Part shown: one piece after another, positions 41,403-50,368 of the stretch
How the letters are laid out: each line of letters opens with the position of its first letter
Position numbering within the stretch: the stretch's first letter is position 1
DNA from: Streptomyces nojiriensis
Lineage (GTDB): Bacteria; Actinomycetota; Actinomycetes; Streptomycetales; Streptomycetaceae
Direction: 5' to 3'
Assembly: GCF_017639205.1 (NCBI RefSeq)
Contig: NZ_CP071139.1
Coordinates: 1,922,001-1,986,000 of the forward strand
Length of the DNA stretch: 64,000 bases
The notes under the pieces: model-generated
The model's input: only the letters and a program-made list of their open reading frames with translations
Told to the model about the DNA's origin: nothing
Database searches by the model: none
Program-made: the position numbers and the translations under genes

Positions 41403-42770
41403 TCAGGCGCGGATGAGGGCCAGGGCCTCGTCGCGGATCCTGGCCAGGGTGGCCTCGTCACGGGCCTCCACGTTCAACCGCAGCAACGGTTCGGTGTTCG
41501 AGGCCCGGACGTTGAACCACCAGTCCTCACCCGTCACCGTCAGACCGTCCAGCTCGTCCAGCGTGACCCCCTCACGGCCGCCGAAGGACTCCTTCACCGC
41601 CGCCAGGCGGGCCGCCTGGTCACCGACCGTCGAGTTGATCTCCCCCGAACCCGCATAACGGTCGTACGAAGCCACCAGCCCCGACAACGGCCCGTCCTGA
41701 CCACCCAGCGCCGCCAGCACGTGCAACGCCGCCAGCATGCCCGTGTCCGCGTTCCAGAAATCCTTGAAGTAGTAGTGCGCCGAGTGCTCACCACCGAAGA
41801 TCGCACCCGTCTTCGCCATCTCCTCCTTGATGAAGGAATGACCCACCCGGGTCCGGACCGGCGTGCCACCGTTCTCCCGCACGACCTCCGGAACCGACCA
41901 CGAGGTGATCAGATTGTGGATCACCGTGCCGGCGCCGCCATTGCGCGCCAGCTCACGCGCCGCGACCAGCGCCGTCACCGCCGACGGGGACACACCCATA
42001 CCGCGCTCGTCCACGATGAAACAGCGGTCCGCGTCACCGTCGAACGCGATCCCCAGATCCGCACCCTCCGCCAGCACCCGCGCCTGCAGATCCACGATGT
42101 TCTTCGGATCCAGCGGATTCGCCTCGTGGTTCGGGAACGTCCCGTCCAGCTCGAAATACATCGGAACCAGGTCCAGCGGCAGGCCCTCGAACACCGTCGG
42201 GACCGTGTGACCGCCCATCCCGTTGCCCGCGTCCACCACCACCTTCAGCGGACGGATCGACGCCAGGTCCACCAGACCCAACAGATGCGCCGCATAACCG
42301 GGAAGACTGTCCAGCTCCGTGACCGTCCCGGGAACCGTGCCCTCCGCGACCGGCGGCGCACCCTCGTCCGACCACTTCTCCACCAGAGCCCGGATCTGCG
42401 ACAGACCCGTGTCCTGACCCACCGGAGCCGCACCCGCACGACACAGCTTGATCCCGTTGTACCGCGCCGGATTGTGCGACGCCGTGAACATCGCACCCGG
42501 CAGACCCAGCGAACCCGACGCGTAATACAGCTGATCCGTCGAACACAGACCGATCAACGTCACATCCACACCCCGCGCCGCCGCACCCCGCGCGAACGCC
42601 CCCGACAGACCCGGCGACGACGGACGCATGTCATGACCGATCACGATCGCCGCAGCGCCCACGACCTCCACGAACGCGGCACCGAACAGCCCGGCCAAGG
42701 ACTCGTCCCACTCGTCCGGCACGACACCACGCACGTCATACGCCTTGACGATGTTCGAAAGGTCGGGCAT
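41403..42770 (-). CDS. Phosphomannomutase/phosphoglucomutase
   Basis: 455 aa alpha-D-phosphohexomutase. KAYDVRGVVPDE at the N-terminus, the phosphoserine loop TASHNPARYNGIK, the metal-binding DGDADR and the sugar-specificity loop GGEHSAHYYFKDF, then a C-terminal phosphate-binding RASNTEPLLRLNVEA are all present. Interconverts mannose- or glucose-1- and -6-phosphates, feeding GDP-mannose or UDP-glucose. ATG has AGGAG upstream. Codon third positions favour G compared with neighbours. Confidence 0.92.
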   Translation of the reverse strand: MPDLSNIVKAYDVRGVVPDEWDESLAGLFGAAFVEVVGAAAIVIGHDMRPSSPGLSGAFARGAAARGVDVTLIGLCSTDQLYYASGSLGLPGAMFTASHNPARYNGIKLCRAGAAPVGQDTGLSQIRALVEKWSDEGAPPVAEGTVPGTVTELDSLPGYAAHLLGLVDLASIRPLKVVVDAGNGMGGHTVPTVFEGLPLDLVPMYFELDGTFPNHEANPLDPKNIVDLQARVLAEGADLGIAFDGDADRCFIVDERGMGVSPSAVTALVAARELARNGGAGTVIHNLITSWSVPEVVRENGGTPVRTRVGHSFIKEEMAKTGAIFGGEHSAHYYFKDFWNADTGMLAALHVLAALGGQDGPLSGLVASYDRYAGSGEINSTVGDQAARLAAVKESFGGREGVTLDELDGLTVTGEDWWFNVRASNTEPLLRLNVEARDEATLARIRDEALALIRA

Positions 42771-42875
42771 TTCCACTCCTTCAGGGGTGACCGGCTGTGC
42801 TTGGGACGCTACCCGCCTCCCAGCTCGACACAGCCCGCCCACGCCCCATCCCGCTGAGGCTTTGGCAGATCGCCG

Positions 42876-43826
42876 TCACCCCGGGGCCGCCCCGCCTCTC
42901 TCCCGGTACCACTGAGCCGCCGGGCCGATCCCGCTCAGCGGGCCGGGGCCCGGCTCGATCCCGGCGAGCTCCCACGCCTCGTCGGCGCGGTACCAGTGGT
43001 CACCGGCCAGCAGCGTGAACTGACGCTCGCTCACCCATCCCGGAGTCGCCGCCAAGGTGTCCAGGCACCTGCGCCACGACCAGTCGACGTCCGGCCGCGC
43101 CGGCAGCACGCGGTGCTCGGCGAGGGCGTCCATGAGGTCCCGGTTGCGCACCGGCTCGGGGTGGTGGGCGTGCAGGACACCCGTGGCGCCGGCCGCGGCT
43201 CCACCACCGAGCGCGAGCGCCACGATGAGCCGTGCCAGGTCGTCGACGTCGACGAAGGAGGCGAGCCCGGCTCCTCCTCCCCACCGCGCCGGTACCCGCC
43301 GGAAGGCGTCGACGAGGGCCGGCACGGCCCACCGGTCGCCCCTCCCCAGCACGAGCCCCGCGCGCAGGACCAGTCCCCCCGCGTCGAGCACCGGCCCCTC
43401 CCCCGCCAGTCGGCCGGCGCTGGCCGCCGACACCGGGGCGGGAGTCAACTCGTACACGTCCTTACCCCGATGTGGCCCCGGACCGTAGACCGCGCAGGTG
43501 GACAGGTGGATGATCCGACCCACTCCGGCCCGCCGGGCCTCGGCCACCAGGGCCGCGGTTCCGGCGGAGTTGACCGCGGTGCACCGGTCGGCGTCCGGTC
43601 CGACGTAGGAGGCCAGGGACACCAGAACGTCCGCGCCGTCGCACACCCCGCGCAGGGACGGTTCGTCCGCCAGGTCCGCGCCCACCCACTGCGCTCCGGG
43701 CAAGGCCGCGGGGGCCTGCGTACGGGACACCGCGCGCACCTCGGCCTGCCGCCCGGCCAGCCGGCGCAGCACCGCCGACCCCACGAAGCCCGTCGCGCCG
43801 GTGACGACGACATGAGGACTGCTCAC
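42876..43826 (-). CDS. NAD-dependent epimerase/dehydratase of the butyrolactone locus
   Basis: 316 aa extended SDR. GATGFVGSAVLRRLAG Rossmann motif at residues 8-23, LVSLASYVGPD, HLSTCAVYGPG and a conserved FVDVDDLARLIV are visible. The usual YxxxK tyrosine motif is not clear in its normal place, so catalysis is uncertain. Starts at GTG 43826 with a GTGA overlap of the receptor stop, so it is cotranscribed with the receptor. Similar genes beside afsA homologues act in tailoring of butyrolactone or butenolide signals; that role is inferred here. Confidence 0.78.
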   Translation of the reverse strand: MSSPHVVVTGATGFVGSAVLRRLAGRQAEVRAVSRTQAPAALPGAQWVGADLADEPSLRGVCDGADVLVSLASYVGPDADRCTAVNSAGTAALVAEARRAGVGRIIHLSTCAVYGPGPHRGKDVYELTPAPVSAASAGRLAGEGPVLDAGGLVLRAGLVLGRGDRWAVPALVDAFRRVPARWGGGAGLASFVDVDDLARLIVALALGGGAAAGATGVLHAHHPEPVRNRDLMDALAEHRVLPARPDVDWSWRRCLDTLAATPGWVSERQFTLLAGDHWYRADEAWELAGIEPGPGPLSGIGPAAQWYRERGGAAPG

Positions 43827-44518
43827 GCCCGCTTCCCCGATGCCGGCTTCGACCTCGCCTCGGGCTCCGGCTCCGGCGCCGGCTCGGTCTCGCTCGGCGG
43901 CAGCGTCAGGCGCAGCCCGCCTCGGATGTCGTCGGCGGCCACCGCGGGCAGCAGGTAGCGCCACAGGGAGGCGATCCGCTGCGGCAGGTCGGCCCGGCCG
44001 GTGGACGCCTGGGAGAAGAGCTGCGCCCCGGTGAAGGAGCTGACCAGCACCCAGGCCAGTTCGTGGTCGTCGACGTCCGGCTGGAGTTCGCCCTTGGCCC
44101 GGGCGAAGCGCAGCTGCTGGCGGAACTCCAGCACCCAGGCCTGGTAGGCGACATCGTCGCGCAGTCCGAACTCGCCCTGCTCGACGGCCAGTCGGACGCC
44201 GGCCCGGAGCACCGGATTGTGCCGGAGCTGCTCGGCGAGGTAGAGCGTGATGTCCACCAGGTGCTGCAGGCCGTCCTCCCCGGCGGGGAACTCCAGGCCG
44301 TCGCCCTGGCCGACCATGACGGCGTAGGCGAGCTCCTCCTTGGAGCTGAAGTGGAAGTACATCCCGCCCTGCGTGACGTCCGCCCGCTTCATGATCTTGC
44401 TGATGCTGGCTCCGCTGAAGCCGAACTCGTCGAAGACCTCGGCCGCGGCACGCAGGATGGCCGCTTTGGTCTGAACTGCCCTGAGTTGAGGGGCGCGTTG
44501 CTGCTTTCGTTCTGACAT
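43823..44518 (-). CDS. ArpA/ScbR-like gamma-butyrolactone receptor
   Basis: 231 aa from ATG 44518 (a GTG at 44524 is possible). Helix-turn-helix with SKIMKRADVTQGGMYFHFSSKEELA and the upstream VQTKAAILRAAAEVFDEFGFSGAS segment identify the TetR-type receptor family. The ligand domain has Trp residues in the typical places. Divergent from the afsA-like gene with operator B between, the classical receptor/synthase arrangement. The signal should release it from DNA and allow afsA, strR-like and pathway expression. Confidence 0.87.
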   Translation of the reverse strand: MSERKQQRAPQLRAVQTKAAILRAAAEVFDEFGFSGASISKIMKRADVTQGGMYFHFSSKEELAYAVMVGQGDGLEFPAGEDGLQHLVDITLYLAEQLRHNPVLRAGVRLAVEQGEFGLRDDVAYQAWVLEFRQQLRFARAKGELQPDVDDHELAWVLVSSFTGAQLFSQASTGRADLPQRIASLWRYLLPAVAADDIRGGLRLTLPPSETEPAPEPEPEARSKPASGKRA

Positions 44519-44539
44519 GGGCACCTAACTAATCTCGAC

Positions 44540-44567
44540 AAAAAAAACGAACATCCTTTATTTTAGG
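44540..44567. promoter_or_regulatory. Autoregulatory-element-like operator B
   Basis: AAAAAAAACGAACATCCTT followed by TATTTTAGG, in the 102-bp region between the receptor (44518) and the AfsA-like gene (44621). Shares 22 of 28 positions with operator A at 40002-40029. Position and sequence suit a receptor binding site controlling both divergent genes. Confidence 0.7.
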
Positions 44568-44620
44568 ACCTGCGCCGAACAAGCACCAGCTCATGTCCGA
44601 CGTTCCAGGGGGGCTCAACC

Positions 44621-45592
44621 ATGACTGTGTCCACTGATCACTCCGCCTCACCCGTCGCCGCGCTCAGCAGCGCCTTACCGCGGGAGTACGTACACAAGAG
44701 CGCACACTCGGAAGTCCTGCTCACCGGCTGGCGCTCCGTCGCGCCGGACGAGTACGTCGTCACCGCCCAGTGGCCCCGCGCCCACAGCTTCTACACACCG
44801 GACGGGGGCCACCACGACCCCCTCCTCCTTGCCGAATCGGTCCGCCAGGCCATCCCGCTCCTCAGCCACGTCGCGTACGACGTCCCCTTCGGTCACCGCC
44901 AGATCTGGGACACGTTCAGCTACTCGACGAACCCCGACGCCCTCGCCGTCGGTTCGACCCCGGCCGATATCTCACTGCACATCCGCTGCTCCGGCATCTC
45001 GCGCCGCGGTCGCAGACTCGCGGGTCTCACCATGCACGTGACCGCGACCCGCGACGGAGTGTTCCTCGGTACCGCCGAGGCCGGATTCACCAACCAGCCC
45101 GAGGCCGTCTACCAGCGCCTGCGCGGCCGGAACGCGGACCTCGACGAGGTGGCCGCCCGCACGATCCCGCTTCCGCCACCGCTGACCCCCCGCCGCGTGG
45201 GCCGCGACCGCTTCCACGACGTGGTCCTCTCCCCCACCAGCTCCACGCGGCGCGCCCAGCTCCGGGCCGATGTCAACCACCCGATCCTCTTCGACCACCC
45301 CGTCGACCACGCCCCGGGCATGCTGCTCCTGGAGGCCGTACGCCAGGCCGCGTACCGTTCCGCCTTCCCCCGGCGGGGAGTCCTGACCGATATGGAGATT
45401 CGTTTCTTCCGCTATGCGGAGCTGACCTCGGCCTGCTGGATCGAGACGCTCCCGAACGACGCCGAGGCGACCGCGCCGGACCGTCATCCCGTCCGCGTCG
45501 TCGCCCGCCAGAACGGCGAGGTGATCTTCGACGCCACCGCGGCCATCGCCACCGCGACGGCCGTCCCCCTCCGTATGTACGCCACGCACTGA
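44621..45592 (+). CDS. AfsA/ScbA-like gamma-butyrolactone synthase
   Basis: 323 aa, ATG with AGGGGGG upstream. Two hot-dog (AfsA) repeats, about residues 25-160 and 195-315. Both contain the Glu-x-x-Arg pair described as essential in ScbA: Glu72/Arg75 in AESVRQ and Glu238/Arg241 in LLEAVRQ. It should condense a beta-ketoacyl-ACP with dihydroxyacetone phosphate, the first committed step to A-factor-type autoregulators. Length and motifs are normal, so it is probably functional. Confidence 0.9.
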   Translation: MTVSTDHSASPVAALSSALPREYVHKSAHSEVLLTGWRSVAPDEYVVTAQWPRAHSFYTPDGGHHDPLLLAESVRQAIPLLSHVAYDVPFGHRQIWDTFSYSTNPDALAVGSTPADISLHIRCSGISRRGRRLAGLTMHVTATRDGVFLGTAEAGFTNQPEAVYQRLRGRNADLDEVAARTIPLPPPLTPRRVGRDRFHDVVLSPTSSTRRAQLRADVNHPILFDHPVDHAPGMLLLEAVRQAAYRSAFPRRGVLTDMEIRFFRYAELTSACWIETLPNDAEATAPDRHPVRVVARQNGEVIFDATAAIATATAVPLRMYATH

Positions 45593-45695
45593 CCGGCCCG
45601 CCCCCGCCGGGGAAACCTTCGGCGATCCCGTCGGCTCATGAGCGCGCCGGCTCATGAGCCGGCCCCGCCGGATCGGCTCCACCTGCGGAAGAACG

Positions 45696-45738
45696 ACGAA
45701 GGCGCCTGATCGGGACCGTGCCCGGCAGGCGCCTTCGT
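45696..45738. terminator. Bidirectional hairpin between afsA-like and yjdM-like genes
   Basis: 13-bp perfect arms ACGAAGGCGCCTG (45696-45708) and CAGGCGCCTTCGT (45726-45738) between two convergent genes. Confidence 0.8.
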
Positions 45739-45800
45739 GCTCCGCCGACAGGCGGCCGCGTCACGCTGCGTCACGCCGCGTTGCGTTGCGCCAGGTCGAT

Positions 45801-46157
45801 TCAGACCTTCCTGACCACGCTGGACTTCAGCTGCATCGGGCCGAACCCCTCGATCCTGCAGTCGATGTCATGGCCGTCGACGCCGTCCACCAGGCGGATG
45901 TTGCGCACCTTCGTGCCCGCCTTGATGCCGGACGGGCTGCCCTTGACCTTCAGGCCCTTGACCACCGTCACGGTGTCGCCGTCGGCCAGTACGTTGCCGA
46001 CCGCGTCCTTGATCACCCGCTCCTCGGAGTCACCGCCGGACTCGCCGGGCGCGAGCGGCCATTCGTGCCCGCACTCGGGGCAGACCAGGAGCGCCCCCAT
46101 CTCGTAGGCGTACGCGCCCGCGCATGCGGGGCAGGGAGGCAGCTGGTTCTCAGTCAC
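45801..46157 (-). CDS. yjdM: YjdM/PhnA-like zinc-ribbon protein
   Basis: 118 aa. LPPCPACAGAYAYEM and LVCPECGHEW form the N-terminal zinc ribbon (two CxxC), followed by the PhnA/YjdM SH3-like domain (VIKDAVGNVL, DGDTVTVVKGLKVKG, VRNIRLVDG, DIDCRIEGFGPMQLK). Function is poorly defined despite the old alkylphosphonate name. Start GTG 46157 fits family N-termini. A TATACT box only 6 bases upstream suggests leaderless transcription. ATG 46181 would add MALKYTVG but would overlap that box. Confidence 0.87.
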   Translation of the reverse strand: MTENQLPPCPACAGAYAYEMGALLVCPECGHEWPLAPGESGGDSEERVIKDAVGNVLADGDTVTVVKGLKVKGSPSGIKAGTKVRNIRLVDGVDGHDIDCRIEGFGPMQLKSSVVRKV

Positions 46158-46281
46158 CCCGACAGTATATTTCAGGGCCATCGCCGCAGGTCGGCGCCCG
46201 ATCCAGGGCGGCGGGCCGCGTATCACCGGGCGCGAGGGCGCACTCGCCGCGTGGACGGCGCGGGCCGCCGCCGCCCCGTGA

Positions 46282-46307
46282 GCCTGGGTGCGGCGCACCC
46301 GGGCAGC
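46282..46307. promoter_or_regulatory. Shared 26-bp operator candidate upstream of the amidohydrolase
   Basis: The block GCCTGGGTGCGGCGCACCCG plus GGCAGC is identical to 48662-48687. Internal stem GCCTGGGTGC/GCACCCGGGC with a GGC loop (one G-T pair). It lies 71 bp upstream of the amidohydrolase ATG. Confidence 0.65.
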
Positions 46308-46378
46308 GCGCGGCCTGGTCGCCATCTCGCCGCGGGCCGAGGCTGAGGGTCCACACCCCTTCACGGCAGGACCTCCGC

Positions 46379-47791
46379 ATGCCCCGCAACGACACCACCA
46401 GCACCGCCGTCCTCGACCGGATCCGGCTCCGGTCCGCCGATCCGGCACGGCGCGTCCTGTTCGCCGGCGCCACGATCGTCACGATGGACCCGGACCTCAA
46501 GATCCTCGACCACGCGGACCTGCTGGTCGTGGGCGATACGATCGCGGCGGTCGGGCCCGGTCTGAACCGGGACGGCGCGGTGGTCGTCGACGCCACCGAC
46601 ACGATCCTGACGCCCGGCTTCGTCGACACGCACCGGCACGCCTGGCAGACCCAACTGCGCAGGATCATGCCGGACGTGGACAATCTCGGCGGCTACGTCT
46701 CGTCCACGCTGGCCGGCTACGCGCCGGTCTACCGGCCGCAGGACATGTACGTCGGGACCCGCCTGGCCGCCCTGTCCGCCCTCGACAGCGGCATCACCTG
46801 CATGCTGGACTTCTCCCACAACGCGCGCACTCCCGAGCATTCGGACGCCGCCGTGCAGGCGCTGCTGGACACCGGCATCCGCGGCGTCCACGCCTCCATG
46901 GGGCCGCACTTCGGGGAGTGGGACCGGCAGTGGCCCGGCGATCTGGCCCGGCTCAGGCAGCGCTGGTTCGGCAGTGACGACCAGCTGCTTACCCTGCGCG
47001 TGGCCGCACTGGCCACCGAGGAGCTCGCAGGTCCCGCTCTCGCGTACGGCCCTGGACTCGCACGGGCGGCCCGTGATCTGGACGTCGGGGTGAGCGTGGA
47101 CGCGGTCTTCGGCGCCCCGTCCTCCCGCGCGGTGCTGCAGTGGGCGGCGGACGGCCTGCTCGGCCCCGGCCTGACCCTCATCCACGCCACCGGCCTGACG
47201 CCGCGGGCCTGGAGGGCGATCGGCGAGAGCGGCACCACCATCGCCCTGGCCCCCACCTCGGACGCGCAGATCGGACTGGAGACCGCGGTACCGGCGGTCG
47301 ACGAGGCCTTGGCGGCCGGCATCCGGCCGGGACTGAGCATCGACGTCGAAGTCGCCCTGGCCGGCGACATGTTCACGCAGATGCGGGCCCTGCACACGGT
47401 CCAGCGGATGCGGGCGGTGAACGCCGCCTACGGCACCGGCGGGCAGCCGGTGCGCATCACCACCCACGACGTCCTGGACTTCGCCACCCTCCAGGGCGCC
47501 CGGACCAACGGCCTGGACGCGGTGACCGGCTCCCTCACCCCGGGGAAGAAGGCCGACCTGCTGGTCATCCGCGCCGAGGACCTCAACAACATGCCCCTCA
47601 ACGATCCGATCGGGACCGTCGTCCTCGGCTCGGACGCCCGCAACATCAGCGCCGTCCTCGTGGCCGGCACGCCCCGCAAATGGAACGGGCAGGTCCTGGA
47701 CGTGGACCTGCCCGCCCTGCGCGAGGAGGTCCGGGCCTCCCGTACGTACGTGCTCGGCGCCGCGGGCGGCCCGGCCGCCGGGCGGTCATGA
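46379..47791 (+). CDS. Amidohydrolase-family deaminase/hydrolase (TrzA/SsnA-like)
   Basis: 470 aa. An N-terminal composite beta-sandwich strand (VLFAGATIVTMDPD) is followed by metal-binding DTHRHAWQ (His85, His87), then HATGLT and a late Asp-bearing segment (APTSDAQIG), and the C-terminal LTPGKKADLLVIR strand typical of cytosine/guanine deaminase and s-triazine hydrolase relatives. Cytoplasmic. Substrate unknown. Convergent with the XRE gene 10 bp away, with which it shares a promoter element. Confidence 0.85.
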   Translation: MPRNDTTSTAVLDRIRLRSADPARRVLFAGATIVTMDPDLKILDHADLLVVGDTIAAVGPGLNRDGAVVVDATDTILTPGFVDTHRHAWQTQLRRIMPDVDNLGGYVSSTLAGYAPVYRPQDMYVGTRLAALSALDSGITCMLDFSHNARTPEHSDAAVQALLDTGIRGVHASMGPHFGEWDRQWPGDLARLRQRWFGSDDQLLTLRVAALATEELAGPALAYGPGLARAARDLDVGVSVDAVFGAPSSRAVLQWAADGLLGPGLTLIHATGLTPRAWRAIGESGTTIALAPTSDAQIGLETAVPAVDEALAAGIRPGLSIDVEVALAGDMFTQMRALHTVQRMRAVNAAYGTGGQPVRITTHDVLDFATLQGARTNGLDAVTGSLTPGKKADLLVIRAEDLNNMPLNDPIGTVVLGSDARNISAVLVAGTPRKWNGQVLDVDLPALREEVRASRTYVLGAAGGPAAGRS

Positions 47792-47801
47792 GGTCCGGCG
47801 G

Positions 47802-48629
47802 TCAAGACGTCCGGCGGGTGGCGTGCGGGCTGCCGAGCAGGGTGAGGCCCCGGGCGCTCGGGCTGCCCGGTTCGGCGTGGTAGACGACCAGTTGCTGCCC
47901 CGGCGCTCCGAGCACGGCGAAGGACTGGAAGCCGAGCGTGAGCGGTCCGATGTCGGGGTGGTCGAGCTCCTTGGTGTCGTGGGTCTTGCCGCGGACGGTG
48001 TGAGCGGCCCAGAGTTCCGTGAACTCCGCACTGGCCTGTCCGAGTTCACGGATCAGCGCCCTCAGCCGCGGGTAGTGCGGATCGATTCCGGCCGCATGGC
48101 GCAGGCCGGCCACCACCGCCTCGGCCGCGCGGTCCCAGCGGACGAAGAAGGACCGGGCCACGGGGTCGAGGAACGTCATGCGCGCGAGGTTGTCCCGCTG
48201 CGCGAACGGGGAGAACAGCGCGTCGGCCATCGCGTTGGCCGCCAGCACGTCGTTGGCGGGATTCAGGACGAACGCCGGGGTGCCGGCGTACCCGTCCAGC
48301 AGGTGGCGCAGGGGGGCGCCGACCGACTCCCGCGGCTGCGGCCGGTCGCCGTCCGGGGCGGCGCCCGCCAGCCGGAAGAGGTGTTCCCGGGCCGCTTCGT
48401 CCAGGCGCAGGGCGCCGCTGATCGCGTCGAGGATCTGCGGGGAAGGGCCGCGTTCGCGCCCCTGTTCCAGCCGGGCGTAGTAGTCGCTGTTCATGCCGGC
48501 CAGGACGGCGACCTCCTCGCGGCGCAGCCCTGCCACGCGGCGCCGTCCGTAGGAGGCGAGTCCCATGTCGTCCGGCCGCAGGCGTGCGCGCCGGGCACGC
48601 AGGAAGTCTCCGAGATCGCTGCTGGTCAC
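47802..48629 (-). CDS. XRE-family regulator with MmyB-like ligand domain
   Basis: 275 aa from GTG 48629. Helix-turn-helix residues FLRARRARL, VAGLRREEVAVLAGMNSDYYARLEQGRE are split across about 9-61. MmyB-type C-terminal domain has FVLNPANDVLAANAMADALF and RMTFLDPVARSFFVRW. Same family as the regulator at 25807 but clearly distinct. The identical 26-bp element upstream of this gene and of the convergent amidohydrolase suggests autoregulation plus control of that enzyme. Confidence 0.87.
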   Translation of the reverse strand: MTSSDLGDFLRARRARLRPDDMGLASYGRRRVAGLRREEVAVLAGMNSDYYARLEQGRERGPSPQILDAISGALRLDEAAREHLFRLAGAAPDGDRPQPRESVGAPLRHLLDGYAGTPAFVLNPANDVLAANAMADALFSPFAQRDNLARMTFLDPVARSFFVRWDRAAEAVVAGLRHAAGIDPHYPRLRALIRELGQASAEFTELWAAHTVRGKTHDTKELDHPDIGPLTLGFQSFAVLGAPGQQLVVYHAEPGSPSARGLTLLGSPHATRRTS

Positions 48630-48661
48630 GGCTTCAGGTTAGAGGGTGCCCGCGAGCGGGT

Positions 48662-48687
48662 GCCTGGGTGCGGCGCACCCGGGCAGC
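48662..48687. promoter_or_regulatory. Shared 26-bp operator candidate upstream of the XRE gene
   Basis: Exact copy of 46282-46307, here 32 bp upstream of the XRE start and in the region divergent from the serine hydrolase at 48862. The flanking bases differ at once on both sides, so identity is limited to the 26-bp element. Confidence 0.65.
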
Positions 48688-48807
48688 CGTCGCGCCGAGC
48701 CGCCGACGGGATCGGGAGGTGCGAGGGGGCGGGCTCGTCCGGGTGGCTGAACTCCCGTTCGTAATTGGCGCGTTCCCGCTCATTCCGACGGCCGATCGAC
48801 CTGATGA

Positions 48808-50070
<1,263 letters not shown>

Positions 50071-50190
50071 CGCCCCGGCGCCGTCGCCCCGGGCGGGGCG
50101 GGGCGGACCCGGCTCGCGCGCTCCTGCGCATACCGCGCCGAGCCGGGCCGGGCCGCCCGGGTGCGTGGACCTTGTGAAGGAACGGTCCAT

Positions 50191-50205
50191 CTGATGAATC
50201 ATCAG
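50191..50205. promoter_or_regulatory. Perfect 15-bp palindrome
   Basis: CTGATGAATCATCAG, symmetric about the central A/T base pair, in the intergenic region between the serine hydrolase and the metallohydrolase. Candidate repressor site. It also overlaps the start of the possible small ORF. Confidence 0.4.
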
Positions 50206-50352
50206 GTCAGCTGTCCCGGACTATTGACTCTGTCGATGGCAGTCGCGATTCTCGTCCCATTGTTTGTGGGGTCCATGACAAGTCACGCCTGTGGCCGTGG
50301 CACGTCGTGCCCCCCGAACGGATCCGGCTCCCCGACCGCGCCATCCGGCTGA
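50194..50352 (+). CDS. Possible small secreted/membrane peptide (52 aa)
   Basis: ATG with GAAGGAAC about 11 bases upstream. One hydrophobic segment (about residues 9-27) ending in a SHA-like cleavage site, then a short Cys/Pro/Ser/Gly-rich tail. It ends 16 bp before the metallohydrolase start. It might be a signal-peptide-bearing leader or no gene at all. The only support is composition and the possible ribosome site. Confidence 0.25.
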   Translation: MNHQVSCPGLLTLSMAVAILVPLFVGSMTSHACGRGTSCPPNGSGSPTAPSG

Positions 50353-50368
50353 CCTTAAGACGTGAGTG

